This document shows, piece after piece, positions 1 through 11,189 of a DNA stretch of 64,000 nt; the stretch's first letter is position 1, and each line of letters starts with the position of its first letter. The translations under genes and the position numbers were made by a program. The DNA lies in the NCBI GenBank assembly GCA_014155875.1, contig JACEFZ010021736.1, forward strand, positions 1-64,000, in the 5' to 3' direction. Origin of the DNA: Cepaea nemoralis (Eukaryota > Mollusca > Gastropoda > Stylommatophora > Helicidae). Under the pieces are notes generated by a model. It was not told the DNA's origin, did not search any database, and saw only the letters and a list, made by a program, of their open reading frames with translations.

Positions 1-50
1 GTAAATGCTGGTGTAGACAGTGATGTCCTGTAAATAGGATATGCAACAAG
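1..50 (+). repeat. 3' tail of the shared SINE family
   Basis: The window opens inside a SINE. The segment with gtgatgtcctgtaaa and ggatatgcaac is the 3' end found in about ten other copies here (for example 22787-23045). Confidence 0.7.
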
Positions 51-455
51 AAAAAAGTGTTCTTAGAGTGTAAAGCACGCTCTCTAATATAATTTTAAAC
101 ATCGGGAACCATTTACATTGTTCTTATTTGCGACAATTTGTTGCCCGAAAACATCCACAAAATAATCTTTATCGACCTCACGTAACTTTCATTTTACCGT
201 CTAAGGTGCATAAATGTCAAAGTTTTTTTTAAAAATAGTTTTTCCTGTTTCCGAGGTTTTTCCCAGCCCTGTGTCACATTCCGTTCCAGGGTTTTCCCCG
301 TTTTCGAGGGCCCTACTACACATAATCAAATAGCTTTCAGGAAAACAATCCACAGTCGTTTTCCCGCAATAGCACTCCCATATAAATTTATCAGTTTCCA
401 CTAACGACCAACTGTATAGTAAATAACTCTTTTACACGCTTGAAGGCGCATTGGA
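51..455. other. No gene seen
   Basis: I see no exon, RNA gene or repeat of a family recognised elsewhere in the window. The minus-strand frame at 201-401 has no recognisable motif. Confidence 0.5.
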
Positions 456-599
456 CAAGTGGTCCTGTTTAAAGACTGTCGTTATTCTGTGGGTGATGTG
501 GTTATTATCAAGCCGGTCGCCCACGACATTTCCTGGTACAAATTTAATTTAAGCTCGGTCGATCTGGAAAAACAAAATTTCGATTTCGTCCCGATACAA

Positions 600-1075
600 A
601 TCGAACCCATGACCACCAGGGAAGCGTCTAGCCACAACGCTACCGCGGCTCCCATTAAAGACCATGAGGTATGGTATCCGCCTCGAGTGCTGGGGGTCCC
701 GGGTTCAAGCCCCAGGTGAGGGCCGGGATTTTTTCACGCGGACTTCTAGTAACAAAATTTTCCCTGGGCTCTAGGTAGTGAGTTCGGACGCCCGTGTGTA
801 TTGTTGCGCACGTAAAATATCCATTGGTAGTTGGAAATCGAAAAAGAGTAGCCTAAATGGCGCTACCCGGGCAAAATTTCGTGTTTAAAAATCTACCCCA
901 AGTATTTCAGGATCCTCGCCGGTGCTACGGAGTTCGTACACTGAGCTGAGATTCTCCAGACTCAGGCTTGAGTTAGGAGTAGAACGGAGCACCGTGTGCC
1001 GTGATGTTGATCCGTCGACTAAATTATAATTAATGACCATGGTATCAACGCCAACATCTTGCATTTCAAACAACA
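600..1075 (+). repeat. tRNA-derived SINE-like repeat, copy A
   Basis: The segment at about 655-720 has tRNA-like promoter boxes: a box A-like ggtatggtatccgcc and a box B-like gggttcaagcccc. The sequence up to 1075 is the reverse complement of 23430-23880, including the shared ttagtcgacggatcaac end. A second, inverted copy plus Pol III-type boxes supports a SINE. Confidence 0.65.
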
Positions 1076-1189
1076 ATTAATTTTAATCTGAAGTATCAAC
1101 ATTGTTCAAATATGACCAGAAACAGTGTGTTTTTAATCTGACAAACTACAGATGAAATTGTAGGCATACTCTTAAAAACCATCTTGTAA

Positions 1190-1640
1190 TACGTTGTTAA
1201 TGAGCAGACAAGCTGAAAATCATCTGATGGCTGTGGAAATGTGGTTTCTGAGGAAAATAAAAAGAATACCATCAATCAATCAATCATGTACCATGCCGGA
1301 AAGCGTGGGCGGTCATGACTCGCCATTTCACTCGATCACCAGAGTCGTGGATCAGCTCAGTGTTCCTGTCTCGTCCATGCCTTGTGGCCAAGCCATCCAG
1401 GTATTAACTTCTCGGTCTTCCTCTTGGTCTGTTCCCTTCGATCTTGCCAGTTGTCACCAAGTTCTCCAATCCATTTCTTCTCATAAAATGTCCAAAAATT
1501 TTGACTGTCTACGTCTAATTTCTCTAATCAATTTACGATTTTCATTTGTCTCCTGTAATACTTGGTCATTGGTTTTTCTATCTGCCCATGTGTCAAAGTC
1601 TTGCTTAGCGCAAGAGCTATGGCTCGTATCTTGACAAGTG
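1190..1640. repeat. Two LINE 3' fragments head to head
   Basis: 1190-1285 (+) encodes the SRQAE.HLMAVEMWFLRK segment seen at 5888-5945. 1290-1640 (-) encodes the following part of the same LINE family and ends near a (GATT)n tail. The opposite orientations mean two insertions or an inversion. Both are decayed. Confidence 0.65.
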
Positions 1641-2165
1641 TGATACTAAATATGATTATCAAATAACACGAGGATAATCACCGATAATATAATTCGCGCT
1701 ATTTATTCGCGCACTGCACACATCAGAAACAATACAGGCTTCGCGCAATCACAATTCACATTATCAAATAGATCATAAATACAAGCAATCAATACATCAA
1801 TATACTAATACATCAATGCATTCAACTTACAAGTCAAACACACAGGCGTTCCATCTCCAACGTCCATACAGGCTAGCTATCAAGACATGCATAAACTCTC
1901 AAGCCGCGTTCACACGTCAGTCCGTTACGGCCCCCAAGCCTAGTCTGGCTGGCCTTTTAGCACACACCTCAGTTGTGCTCGAGTCAGCTTGCGTGACTCC
2001 TCAATGTTCACGCTGTGTTCCAGCTGACCGCCGCCTGCTTAGCATCGCGCAGTGTTGATTGCCTGGCGTTGTTGTCGACGCCGCGTTATAGCTGTAGTGT
2101 TTATCATAGTTCAGCGTTGCATTGTTGGGCGTTGGTACAACAACGCGTTATAACTCTGGGTGAGA
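1641..2165. other. Non-coding stretch, unassigned
   Basis: The sequence is moderately GC-rich around 1900-2130. Open frames exist but show no domain, splice pattern or copy elsewhere in the window. Confidence 0.4.
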
Positions 2166-2169
2166 CTCT

Positions 2170-2345
2170 GACTTTGCATTTTCCTCAGAAACCACATTTC
2201 TGCAGCCATCAGATGTTTTTCAGCTTGGCTGCACATTTTCCAAGTTTCACATTAATACAAAAGAACAGGCTCTATGTATCCCCTCAACACTCTTTTTCTC
2301 ATTTCAATTGACATCTTTTTATTGGTCAGAATGTTTTTCATCTTT
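2170..2345 (-). repeat. LINE 3' fragment
   Basis: The reverse complement encodes a decayed version of the RKRALKCYIEPVLF...MWFLRKM region found intact at 5820-5945. Confidence 0.65.
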
Positions 2346-2439
2346 TTTTCATATTTTTCATCCGGTACAAATGGCGACGACGTGACGTGTTTATTTTTCG
2401 GGAGACGCTGTTTAGTGTTTTACGCTGTTTAGTGTTTTC

Positions 2440-3058
2440 CTGTGGATTATGTGGTGTCATTTCGTTTTCGTTTATTGGAAGTGTTCAAGAGAAGCCACGG
2501 AAGGCAGGTGGTGGATGAAACTGTGAGGGCAGCCGACAGATATTTGCTGGTTATGGCCTCAAGTTTCGCGGCGGCAGGCAGAGGATCTCTTTCGAGAGAC
2601 AATGGTTGCGGTCATCTGACCAGTATGGTCACTGTCATAGAGGAAAGCAACGGTAAACTACCTCTTTAAAAGTGCCTAGTACATTGTGATTCGTCTAAAG
2701 ACTGATCATCGCAATACAAGGACAGAGACATTAAAAGAATACCATGGACAGATAGAAAAACCAATGACCAAGTCCTACAAGAAACAAATGAAAACCTTAA
2801 ACTGATTAGAGAAATAAGACATAGACAGTCACAATTTTTTGGTCACGTTTTGAGAAGAAATGAGTTGGAGAGCTTGGTAACAATAAGCAAGATCGGGGGG
2901 AAGACAACAAGGGGAGGGCAGAGAAGTAAATACCTGGATGGCTTGGCCGTGTGACATGGTCAAGACAAGAACACAGAGCTGATCCACGATACTGGTGATC
3001 GAGTAAGATGGCAAAACATGACCGCCCACGCTTACTGGCATGGTACATAATGATGATT
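2440..3058 (+). repeat. Internally deleted LINE copy
   Basis: 2470-2690 matches the LINE leader seen at 3405-3570 (gtggtggat..., tatggtcactg, ggaaagcaa). At about 2700 it jumps to the LINE 3' coding segment (RIPWTDRKTNDQVLQETNE, matching 5950-6010), with the endonuclease and RT missing. It ends in a (GATGATT)-like tail. Several stops interrupt the frame. Confidence 0.6.
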
Positions 3059-3260
3059 AACACTTCGTTCAGAAAACGGTACTCTCGTCACGGCTCGCCG
3101 AACAGTATCTTGATCTTTTGTTAGTTCCAAGCCCAAGATGTCTGCAGTGTCCTGCGCCCATCTTCTTGCATGTCGAGCCATAGTTCTTCTTCCAGAAACC
3201 ATGTTTTCTTCAAGTATTCTTTCCAAGTCACATCTTTCTCTTCACTTTCAAGTAAATTAT
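3054..3260 (-). repeat. LINE C-terminal fragment
   Basis: The minus frame reads MARHARRWAQDTADILGL, the tail following reverse transcriptase in LINE ORF2 proteins, then decays. No endonuclease or RT remains. Confidence 0.5.
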
Positions 3261-3394
3261 CAGTTTTCTTTGTCGTATATTTGCACAACGGTTGGCGGGA
3301 TAGGGGTACCGAAAGTATGGTGCCTCATTCCCTGCTAACCTACTTGACATCCTTGGGCAAGGTGAAATACCCGTTTAGTCCTCCGATCAGGGTA

Positions 3395-4190
3395 ATGTGA
3401 AGCCATGGATGCAAGTGGTGGATAGAGTTGCAGAACAAAGACAAATGGTTATGGTCTCAAATTTCACGACAGGAGGCAGGGGATTTCTTTTTTGAGAAAA
3501 TAGCTACGGTTATCGACCAATATGGTCACTGCTAAGAAGGAAAGCAATGATTACCTTCTTTACAGATGCCTAGAAAATCATGTGTCCTCGATTTATAGAG
3601 AATCAGACGGCATAAATGGGTGCTCCATAGGAGTAGCCTCGCCCGGTAGGGGTAGTCATGCACTCCAGACCATCAGAAGGCGACTGAGTGCAAAAGAAAA
3701 AAGATTAACATCACTTAAAATGGAACGTGGAATGTGCGAACTATGAATGGGGGTGGCAAATTAGATTGTATCAATTAGAAGATTACCTTCTTTACAGATG
3801 CCTAGAAAATCATGTGTCCTCGATTTATAGAGAATCAGACGGCATAAATGGGTGCTCCATAGGAGTAGCCTCGCCCGGTAGGGGTAGTCATGCACTCCAG
3901 ACCATCAGAAGGCGACTGAGTGCAAAAGAAAAAAGATTAACATCACTTAAAATGGAACGTGGAATGTGCGAACTATGAATGGGGGTGGCAAATTAGATTG
4001 TATCAAGCCATAAATGGGAAGAATGAATATTAACATGTTAGGTCTATGAGAGTCCAGATGGAAAGGAACAGGCTTGATAATATCCAAGCAATATAGCATA
4101 ATCCATTCAGATGGAGAGAGACAACAGCGAGGCGTGGCACTTATTATGGGTCTGGATAGATCACAATTCAGTAAGGATGTTGGATAGATC
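3395..4190 (+). pseudogene. LINE leader and start of endonuclease domain, with tandem duplication
   Basis: After a leader shared with 2470-2690, the sequence encodes the beginning of a LINE ORF2: TWNVRTMNGGGKLDCIK, then a degraded MNINMLGL and RGVALIMG. This is the N-terminal region of an apurinic-type endonuclease. The segment 3549-3780 is repeated at 3781-4006 (see separate entry), so the start is present twice. Stops and frame breaks make it inactive. It ends at a poly-C tract (about 4191-4209). Confidence 0.65.
3549..4006 (+). repeat. Perfect 232-bp-period tandem duplication
   Basis: The 226 bases from 3549 recur with no difference that I can see from 3781 to 4006. Both units translate to the same terminal peptide. 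The identity implies a recent event in an otherwise decayed LINE. Confidence 0.85.
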
Positions 4191-4204
4191 CCCCCCCCCC
4201 CCCC

Positions 4205-4430
4205 CCCCCGCATATCCTTTTGCAGTCAACACCAACATTTTTCAGCTGCTATGACTTGGCAAGTTTTACGTTCAGTAGTTTGCCATTGCTTTCTGAACGA
4301 CCGGCTCACATACACTCCGTAAGTAACCAACGCAGCACGATCCACTGCTGAATCTCGAGCAGCTGTTTCTTACGAATATACAGGATTACAAACAGCGCCG
4401 TTAAACCCTTCACCAGGGAGACCAGCAACT
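4205..4430 (-). repeat. SINE, head type 2
   Basis: This is the reverse complement of the family at 22225-22450 and 56180-56395. It has the shared core (rc of cagaaagcaatggcaaacta) and tail, plus the head with ctccgtaagt and atctcgagc. It directly follows poly-C. Confidence 0.7.
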
Positions 4431-4559
4431 ATTGGATAGTGTCAGATAGAATATTACTGCCCACGCATATCAGCATCCCACATGATGATTATATTTGTGC
4501 ATCTCTCTAACATATCTATGCTTTCTCTTAGTGTTGCCAATCCATTCCTATCATTTATT

Positions 4560-5300
4560 ACAATGTAATCCGGCTGCTGTTGAGGCTGAAGTACAAGCGT
4601 TGATTTTCGAGAATTCGCTAGACGGTGACGCGGTCATCTACACAGATGGGTCGGTCGTCCGACATGTGAGAAGTTCATGGGCCTTTACAGCTCGGGCCGG
4701 AGGGAGAATTGTGAAGGAGGACTCTGGTGCTTTCACTGAAACCACAAGTAGCCTGACCATGGAAGTCATGGCAGTAAGTAAAGCAATAACATGGCTCGAG
4801 ACACAGACATTCACTAGGGCTTGTTTCCTTAGCGACTCAATGAACATGATCAAGAGGATAGAGGAGGGGTCGATCCGAAGAGAATGGTTGCTGCCTCTGG
4901 AGCGGTCTCGACTGGCAAAGATTAGTTTCATCTTCGTGCCAGGGCATGCGGGAGTACAAGGAAATGAGCGGGCTGACAAGCTCGCAGGTGAGGCTACTGT
5001 GGAGGGCGGACGCGCCATGGACCAGGCCGACATTCTGAATGCTCTACGAGAAGTAAGACTTTTGCGAGAACCAAGTGATGACTGTGAATCTACAACAATG
5101 GCCAGACTGCGAGAGCAGCAAATTAAAAGAGGGGTGGCCAAACAAGAACACTACGCAGGAAGCCAAAGAAGATTGATAAACCAACACAGAACTGGCGTCG
5201 TTAGCCGCTACACGTTGCGGGATTTGCTGAGGAGGGGATCCGAGCACTTATGGACTGAATGGTTTGATGTGCAATGAGGATGATCTGTCGACTAACTAAC
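4560..5300 (+). pseudogene. LINE fragment with RNase H domain
   Basis: The open frame 4495-5277 encodes a type I ribonuclease H, which in LINEs removes RNA from the RNA:DNA hybrid made by reverse transcriptase. All four acidic positions are visible: YTDGS (Asp), SLTMEVMAVS (Glu), FLSDSMNM (Asp) and GNERADKLAGEA (Asp), with the PGHAGVQ loop between. A tail with LRDLLRRGSEHLWTEW follows. The RT and endonuclease are absent, so this is a 5'-truncated 3' end. The upstream residues of the frame (MCISLTYL...) are not part of the domain. Related relics lie at 17995-18275, 36150-36290 and 44700-45120. The (ctaa)n-like run at 5289-5305 is probably its 3' tail. Confidence 0.85.
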
Positions 5301-5315
5301 TAACATTACAATGTA

Positions 5316-5425
5316 ATTCTTCTTTTTTCGTTCGCTTGAAATATGTCTATAACTGCAATCTGTCTCTTGTATGAACTGAACTGTCTTTTTCAGTTCACAC
5401 AGCAGTCCATAGAGTTCAATGTAAT
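5316..5425 (-). repeat. Extreme 3' end of a (GAA)n-tailed RNase H LINE
   Basis: The reverse complement matches the last ~100 bases of 37609-38091: CGGTCC..., the TCATACAAGAGACA-like stretch, TATAGACATATTTCAAGCGAACG, then GAAGAAG. It is a severely 5'-truncated insertion. Confidence 0.7.
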
Positions 5426-5559
5426 AATTGTCTGAATTCGCCTGTTAATGTTATTTCCTGAAACAGGTCCCCATATTTTCCCTCAACTGGAGGTATAGTG
5501 ATGAACAAATGAACAGGACCTGCAACATGTAGTAGATGTGGTTGTTGCACACAGTGAAC

Positions 5560-6250
5560 AACTGGAGTTAGAATTGAATTGTAAGAAGACACAGATTATG
5601 GTCGTCACTAGGAAGGAAGACAAGCAAGCAAGCAATACCACAATGTAATATACAAGTAAATGGGCATATTCTTAAACAAGTGAATCGGTACAGCTATCTC
5701 GGAACAGTCATAACATCTGACGGGAGATGCCTTGAAAAGATTAGAACAAGAATTGCCATTGTGAAGGTAGCCTTTTGCAAGATGAAAAACATACTGACCA
5801 ATAAAAAGATATCAATTGAAACGAGAAAAAGAGCGTTGAAGTGCTACATAGAACCTGTACTTTTTATATGGATGTGAAGCGTGGACAATGAGCAGACAAG
5901 CTGAAAAACATCTGATGGCTGTAGAAATGTGGTTTCTGAGGAAAATGCAAAGAATACCATGGACAGACAGAAAAACCAATGCCCAAGTCCTACAAGAAAC
6001 AAATGAAGGTCGTAAACTGATTAGAGACATTAGACGTAGACAGTCAACATTGTTTGGGCTTGTTGTGAGAAGAAATGAATTGGAGAACATGGTGACAACA
6101 GGCAAGTTCGAAGGGAACAGACCAAGGGGAAGACCAAGAAGTAAATACCTGGATGGCTTGGTCACGACAGGAACACGGAGCTGATCCACAACTCTGGTGA
6201 TCGAGTGAGATGACAAAACTTGACCGCCCACGCTTATCGGCATGGCACAT
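5560..6250 (+). pseudogene. LINE reverse-transcriptase C-terminal region and 3' end
   Basis: Frames at 5680-5877 and 5888-6184 together encode the post-catalytic LINE segment: NRYSYLGTVITSDG, then CKMKNILTNKK, then after a frameshift at about 5875 SRQAEKHLMAVEMWFLRKMQ, RIPWTDRKTN, IRRRQSTLFGL and GKFEGNRPRGRPRSKYLDGL. The order is typical of LINE ORF2 tails. The (GGAT)n run at 6250 is the likely 3' terminus. The catalytic motifs lie upstream and are missing. Confidence 0.8.
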
Positions 6251-6254
6251 GATG

Positions 6255-6890
6255 GATGGATGGAGGTATAGTTTATTATAAACAGAACAGTAACAGGCGA
6301 ATTCAGACCATTATCATATAATATAGCAAGATTGGTCATAATGATATAATAATAACGGGAGATTTTAATGCTAAAGTAAGTATAGGAAGTGCTGAAGAGA
6401 GACGTTTTAGGAAAATTTGGACTGGGAAATAGAAATGATGCAGGTGATAAATTAATTGAATTTTGCAACGAAAATGAGTTAACGATAGCCAACACGCTTT
6501 TAAACAACACCCAAGAAGACTCTTCACATGGAAGTCCCTGTACAGTATTACCAAAAATCAGATAAGATTATATTTTTAACTGCAAGAAGTGGAGATCAAG
6601 CATAACATCTGCAAAAACCATACGAAGTGCAGACTGTGAACAGATCATCAGTTATTAGGAAGCAGATTCCGAAATGAAAACTCAAAAAGCTTACCCGAGG
6701 ACCAAGGCCACTTTCGTTGTTGATCTCACAAAAATACCAGAGCATACACGTAGAAGTGAGGAATCGTTTTTGGGTCTTGACGTCTGGAATGACACCCGAT
6801 GAACTGGCATTACAAGCTAGAGATATCGTGATAACAGCACGCCAAAGATTTAATTCTGACAGGACTAAGTAACAAGGCCATGGATTTTGC
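6255..6890 (+). pseudogene. LINE endonuclease (C-terminal half) fragment
   Basis: Translation gives IIITGDFNAKV, the catalytic GDFN motif of LINE apurinic-type endonucleases. After a frame break come GNRNDAGDKLIEFCNENELTIANT and KKWRSSITSAKTIRSADC, which are standard segments of this domain. Several frame changes and stops show it is dead. It comes from a different copy than 5560-6250, because endonuclease should precede RT. Confidence 0.75.
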
Positions 6891-7087
6891 CGACACTACC
6901 TGCTGTGTGTGTGGGTTGGGGGAGGAAGAGGGAAGTGTGTGGACATCTGGAATGACTCAATCCTCTTACCGAGCACTCTCTCAGACATAGGACTGGAATG
7001 GTTAGTAGGCACTGGAAAAAAAAAACCAGAGAGAGAGGAGAGCGGGGGGGAGAGGAGAGGGGGGAGAGGAGGGAGGGAAGGGCGGGA

Positions 7088-7600
<513 letters not shown>

Positions 7601-7619
7601 TCATAGACACTGAAAAATT

Positions 7620-8800
7620 TTAAGTATATTAAATCTGACAGAATATTTCTTTTTCATCTGGCAGTTAATGAATTAAAATAAACATTTGAAAAAAAAAAAA
7701 AAAACTCAAAATCTGCTGGAAGTTTTAATGATAAATTTAATGTAACCAATAACAGACATCTGCAAACACCCATCAAACACAATCTTCTCAATCTCTCAGA
7801 GCTCTTTAAACCACACTCCCAATCTCTCAGAGCTCTTTAAAGTACACACAAAATCATTTGCTATGATCACAAATGGCAGAGATAAAAGGTACAACACAAT
7901 CTTTAAAATTATTTTCACTCTCATGAAACTAAGCACATAACCAAGTTTAACTCTCACGAAGGCAGAACTAATTTCACATCATTTAACCCAGAAGCTCCCA
8001 AAGATTGGAGATTGTTACTACATTGTTACTGCAAAAGTGGGTTCCAGGTCTGACCCGGAAGATTCAAACATGATCAAAACTTCAGTAAATATTTTCAAAG
8101 CAATGAAATACATCAAATGGAAATGTGAAGGCCTATCTTAATAATCGTGTTTTTATATACCTGCAGTATTTATACTTCATAGTTGTTCTAGTCATATCTT
8201 AAAGCTCTCGTGTTCTTAGGTATAACACACTGTTAACTGTTAAATTTTTTCAAGGTATATCTTACCATTACAAAAACCCAATATGATGCAAGAAAATCTG
8301 CATACTCAAAAGTGCAGCATGAATTGATTATGAAAGATGTGTTTCATAATATCTGTATAGAAAAATCTCTATCCTCTTGTATAAGTAAAGGACTCGCTTT
8401 CACTCTGAATTCGGTATATGGTGCTCGCCACATATACCAGTTGGCACTCGATTTTTGTGAATATCATAACTGCGTACTCCCCAGAATATTTCCTGGTACC
8501 TTGGGAGCCCATGCTAAAGTAAAAAAAATGCCTATCCCAAAAAGGATTGAATAAACACAAGACCACTAGGCTAGTAGAGACTGAAAAGAATGATAGAAAT
8601 GTCCTTGAAACACAGAAAAGATTAAAGAAATTCCCTTGACATATAGCTAACAATTAGCTTATTTCTTTGTCCCTGAATAGACCAGAACTGTTTCTCTGTA
8701 CATCTAAAGGAAAAAATGTCTGGCAACCAAAGAATCCCTTCGGAACATTGCACATAATATACATACATCTCTATAACTAAGGCCCGCATAAACAAATGTG
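7620..8800 (-). other. Probable Tim8 3' UTR and intergenic DNA
   Basis: AT-rich sequence with no recognised domain lies directly downstream of the Tim8 stop codon on the minus strand. Part of it must be 3' UTR, but I cannot place the polyadenylation site. A short direct repeat with ctctcagagctctttaaa sits at about 7790-7840. Confidence 0.4.
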
Positions 8801-8803
8801 CTT

Positions 8804-8977
8804 CTACATATTAGCTGCCGCTCCTTGGAGAAGTTTCTGAAAACGAGTAGCAATAGTCAGTGAGGTGTCAATAAATCTTTCTACACAATTTGTGACGCAA
8901 GTTTCCGTTTTACTGTCCAGTTTGTCTCGTGGACGGTCAATACACTGCTCCCAGCATACATCAGCCAATTTATGAAC
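8804..8977 (-). CDS. TIMM8: Tim8 mitochondrial intermembrane-space chaperone, coding exon 2 (last)
   Basis: This exon encodes residues 34-90 of a Tim8 small translocase chaperone. In the known family, Tim8-Tim13 hexamers escort hydrophobic precursors across the mitochondrial intermembrane space. The twin CX3C signature is complete: CWEQC, a 14-residue spacer, then CVTNC. These form the two disulfides of the helical hairpin. CVERFIDTS after the second pair is the family's hallmark helix. The acceptor (tttcag, minus strand) lies at 8978-8983 and the exon starts in phase 0. The stop is TAG at 8806-8804. The 90-residue total matches the family length (about 80-100). No disrupting changes are seen, so the gene looks functional. 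Confidence 0.92.
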   Translation of the reverse strand, partial: VHKLADVCWEQCIDRPRDKLDSKTETCVTNCVERFIDTSLTIATRFQKLLQGAAANM

Positions 8978-9239
8978 CTGAAACCATACAGAACATTGCC
9001 AATTATAATTTCCTACAAATAAAAGTAGATCAGTTCATATAACAATATGGCTTGCTTCTTTTTTATTGAGGGAAACAGATTAGTATTTAATGTTTATATG
9101 TTTAAGCTGTTCTCTCTGTCTGTCTCTCTCTCTCATTATTCAGTCCAAATAAATAAGAAAGATGTTGATTGTAGCAGGTTAGGACAATATAAAATAACAT
9201 CCAAAATGTCGGACACATGTAAAATTATTATAACTTTCC

Positions 9240-9420
9240 TTAGCAGAAGTGTTAGGACAGTTGATAGGAGCTGCGCTGACAATGTCAAGAGCGCAGCCAG
9301 CCGAGGAATGGACGCCTGAGTTCATCATGTCGCTAAGTGAGCGAAAAGACTGGCCAACTATTCCTCCGTGCGTTCAGGCCTACAAAATGTGAAGGCCCTA
9401 TACCCATCAGAGACCCATAG
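9240..9420 (+). repeat. tRNA-like SINE fragment (family also at 47630-47820)
   Basis: It shares gttgatagg..., gctgacaatgtca, actggccaactattcctccg and cagaaaac with 47630-47820, in the same order. Confidence 0.6.
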
Positions 9421-9441
9421 CAGAAAACTGCTTTGGGACAA

Positions 9442-9443
<2 letters not shown>

Positions 9444-9509
<66 letters not shown>
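9444..9509 (+). repeat. (TA)n microsatellite
   Basis: About 33 uninterrupted TA units in the Tim8 intron. Confidence 0.97.
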
Positions 9510-9511
<2 letters not shown>

Positions 9512-9540
9512 ATTCTCATTTTTCGAATGATTTCTGTTCA

Positions 9541-10050
9541 ACTGGCCGGAGCTCATTGTCAGGTATGCAAATGTTTATGCTTGTTGTGTCTTCGCACAAT
9601 CTCAACGTACTTTTTTTGTTACATTTTACATCATTCAGCACAAAAACTGGTGTGGGTTTTTAAACATGCCCGCCACCATAAATCTAGCACTGAGACCTTC
9701 CATATGCTCACACTTTGGAAATTAATATAGTTTCCCCTCACCTTCCACACACATATAAGTTTCTCATGTTATAAATTATTCTCAGTGGTCTTCTTTTCGT
9801 GTCACATGGTCGGAGCTCATTGTCAGGTATGCAAAGTTTATGTTTGTTGTGTCTTTGCACAATCTCAATGTACTTTTGTTGTTACATTTTATATCATTCA
9901 GCACAAAAACTGGTGTGGGCTGTTTTTAAACATGCCACACCACCATAAATCTAGTACTGAGATCTTCCATATGCTTACACTTTGGAAATTAATATGGTTT
10001 CCCTTCACCTTCCACACACATATAAGTTTCTCATGTTATAAATATTTCAG
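9541..10050 (+). repeat. Direct duplication of about 260 bp
   Basis: The segment from about 9546 (ggagctcattgtcaggtatgc) to 9780 recurs from about 9812 to 10045 with modest divergence. Both end at ttctcatgttataaat. Confidence 0.85.
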
Positions 10051-10076
10051 TGGTCTTTTCCTCTGCTTTTAATCTT

Positions 10077-10127
10077 CCCCCCCCCCCCCCCCACCCCCCC
10101 CCCCCCCCTCCCCCCACCCCCCCCCCC

Positions 10128-10189
<62 letters not shown>
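10077..10189 (+). repeat. Poly-C tract
   Basis: About 110 bases of nearly pure C with a few A/T near the start. The proline-rich frame over it is an artefact. Confidence 0.95.
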
Positions 10190-10191
<2 letters not shown>

Positions 10192-10627
10192 AGCCTAGGC
10201 CCTCAATAAACCTGCACCGAGCTGTTAGCCATTTTTAGAATTTTCCACCTACATGAGATCTGTGACATTGACAGCTGACCTCATAATTTCTGCCTTTGTC
10301 CAAGAATGGGGCAAAGAAGATAATACTGAGAGAAGTATCACAGAAAGGTCATATCAGTAGGGTATCTGGTCCACCTCCCCAAGGAAGGGATGGTTTGTGG
10401 GTAGGCACACAGAGTGATGTTTCTGAGGGATAGGTGCAAAAAACTTAACATCTCAAAGGCGGGGGTGCAGAAGTAGGGCAGCAGAAAAATGCCTAGGAGT
10501 CGTGACACCGTAGGCTGGATGAGAAATGACCCAGTAGGCCTGGATGAGAAATGATCCAGTAGGTCTGGATGAGAAATGACCAACTAATAAAATGAGGCAT
10601 TTTAGACCTCTTTCTAGAGGGCCCTAC

Positions 10628-10726
10628 CTGAGCTTGGAGTTCTGCCTTTTGAGATTCCATTTGAATAAAGCTGGCCACTTCTGGGTCAACCTCATCCTTA
10701 TTTGGTAATGAGTCAAATGATGACAT
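10628..10726 (-). CDS. TIMM8: Tim8 chaperone, coding exon 1
   Basis: Encodes the first 33 residues: MSSFDSLPNKDEVDPEVASF followed by IQMESQKAELQAQ. The helix reading DPEVASFIQMESQKAE is the N-terminal arm typical of Tim8 proteins just before the first CX3C. The ATG lies at 10726-10724. A perfect acceptor (ctttcag) sits three bases upstream, so translation starts at the head of a second exon and a non-coding 5' UTR exon should lie at higher coordinates. The donor is CAG|gtaggg at 10628/10627. Phase 0 joins Gln33 to Val34 of the exon at 8977. The longer open frame to 10771 is not needed and would read through the acceptor. Confidence 0.9.
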
Positions 10727-10898
10727 TATCTGAAAGACAAGTAAACAATAAATTGAAGCTAAACCTTGCATTGATATATTACGTTATTGAAGTGATTATA
10801 AGCAAATGTTTGCTAGTAATGTACGGACATTATACGCAAACGGCTGGTCACGTGACCTACATTTGACTACATTATTAATGTTTGTGGAAATATCAGTG

Positions 10899-10972
10899 TG
10901 TCTTCGGTAGTGTAGTAGTTAGTATCTCCGCCTGTCACGCGGGAAACTGGAGTTCAACTCCCCGCCTGTTTT
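10899..10972 (+). tRNA. tRNA-Asp(GUC)-like pseudogene or SINE head
   Basis: The sequence follows tRNA-Asp closely. The D region has tagtgtagtagttagtat. The anticodon stem-loop tccgc-ctgtcac-gcggg pairs at all five positions (one T-G) and carries anticodon GTC. The T-arm is built around gttcaactcc. The acceptor stem does not pair and one T-stem pair is broken, and T/GT-rich sequence follows. It is therefore a decayed tRNA or the tRNA-derived head of a SINE, not a working tRNA. Confidence 0.6.
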
Positions 10973-11189
10973 TTTGTTTTGTTTTGTTTAATTGAGTTCT
11001 AATACCCTTGTCGATGAACACCCGAAAAATTGCAAATCCTGTCATTATTATCTTCCTCCCCCACCTTCCTCTCTCCAGTTGTATGGACAGATGGAGAAAT
11101 AGATGCAAAGCATAGGCGAACAAAGGGAATTTCAAAATAACGACATTTATCAAATAAGCAAAGTATATTACCGAAAAGTATATTACTGA

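Larger units (their letters stand above)
8981..10627 (-). other. Tim8 intron
   Basis: Phase 0 intron from the GT donor at 10627-10626 to the AG acceptor at 8979-8978, about 1.65 kb. It contains a SINE-like repeat (about 9240-9420), (TA)n, a direct duplication and a large poly-C tract. Confidence 0.85.

Noticed and set aside
4638..5141. Minus-strand 167-residue frame
   Set aside because: Shadow of the RNase H domain on the plus strand.
10050..10238. Poly-proline open frame
   Set aside because: Reads through the poly-C tract in the Tim8 intron.
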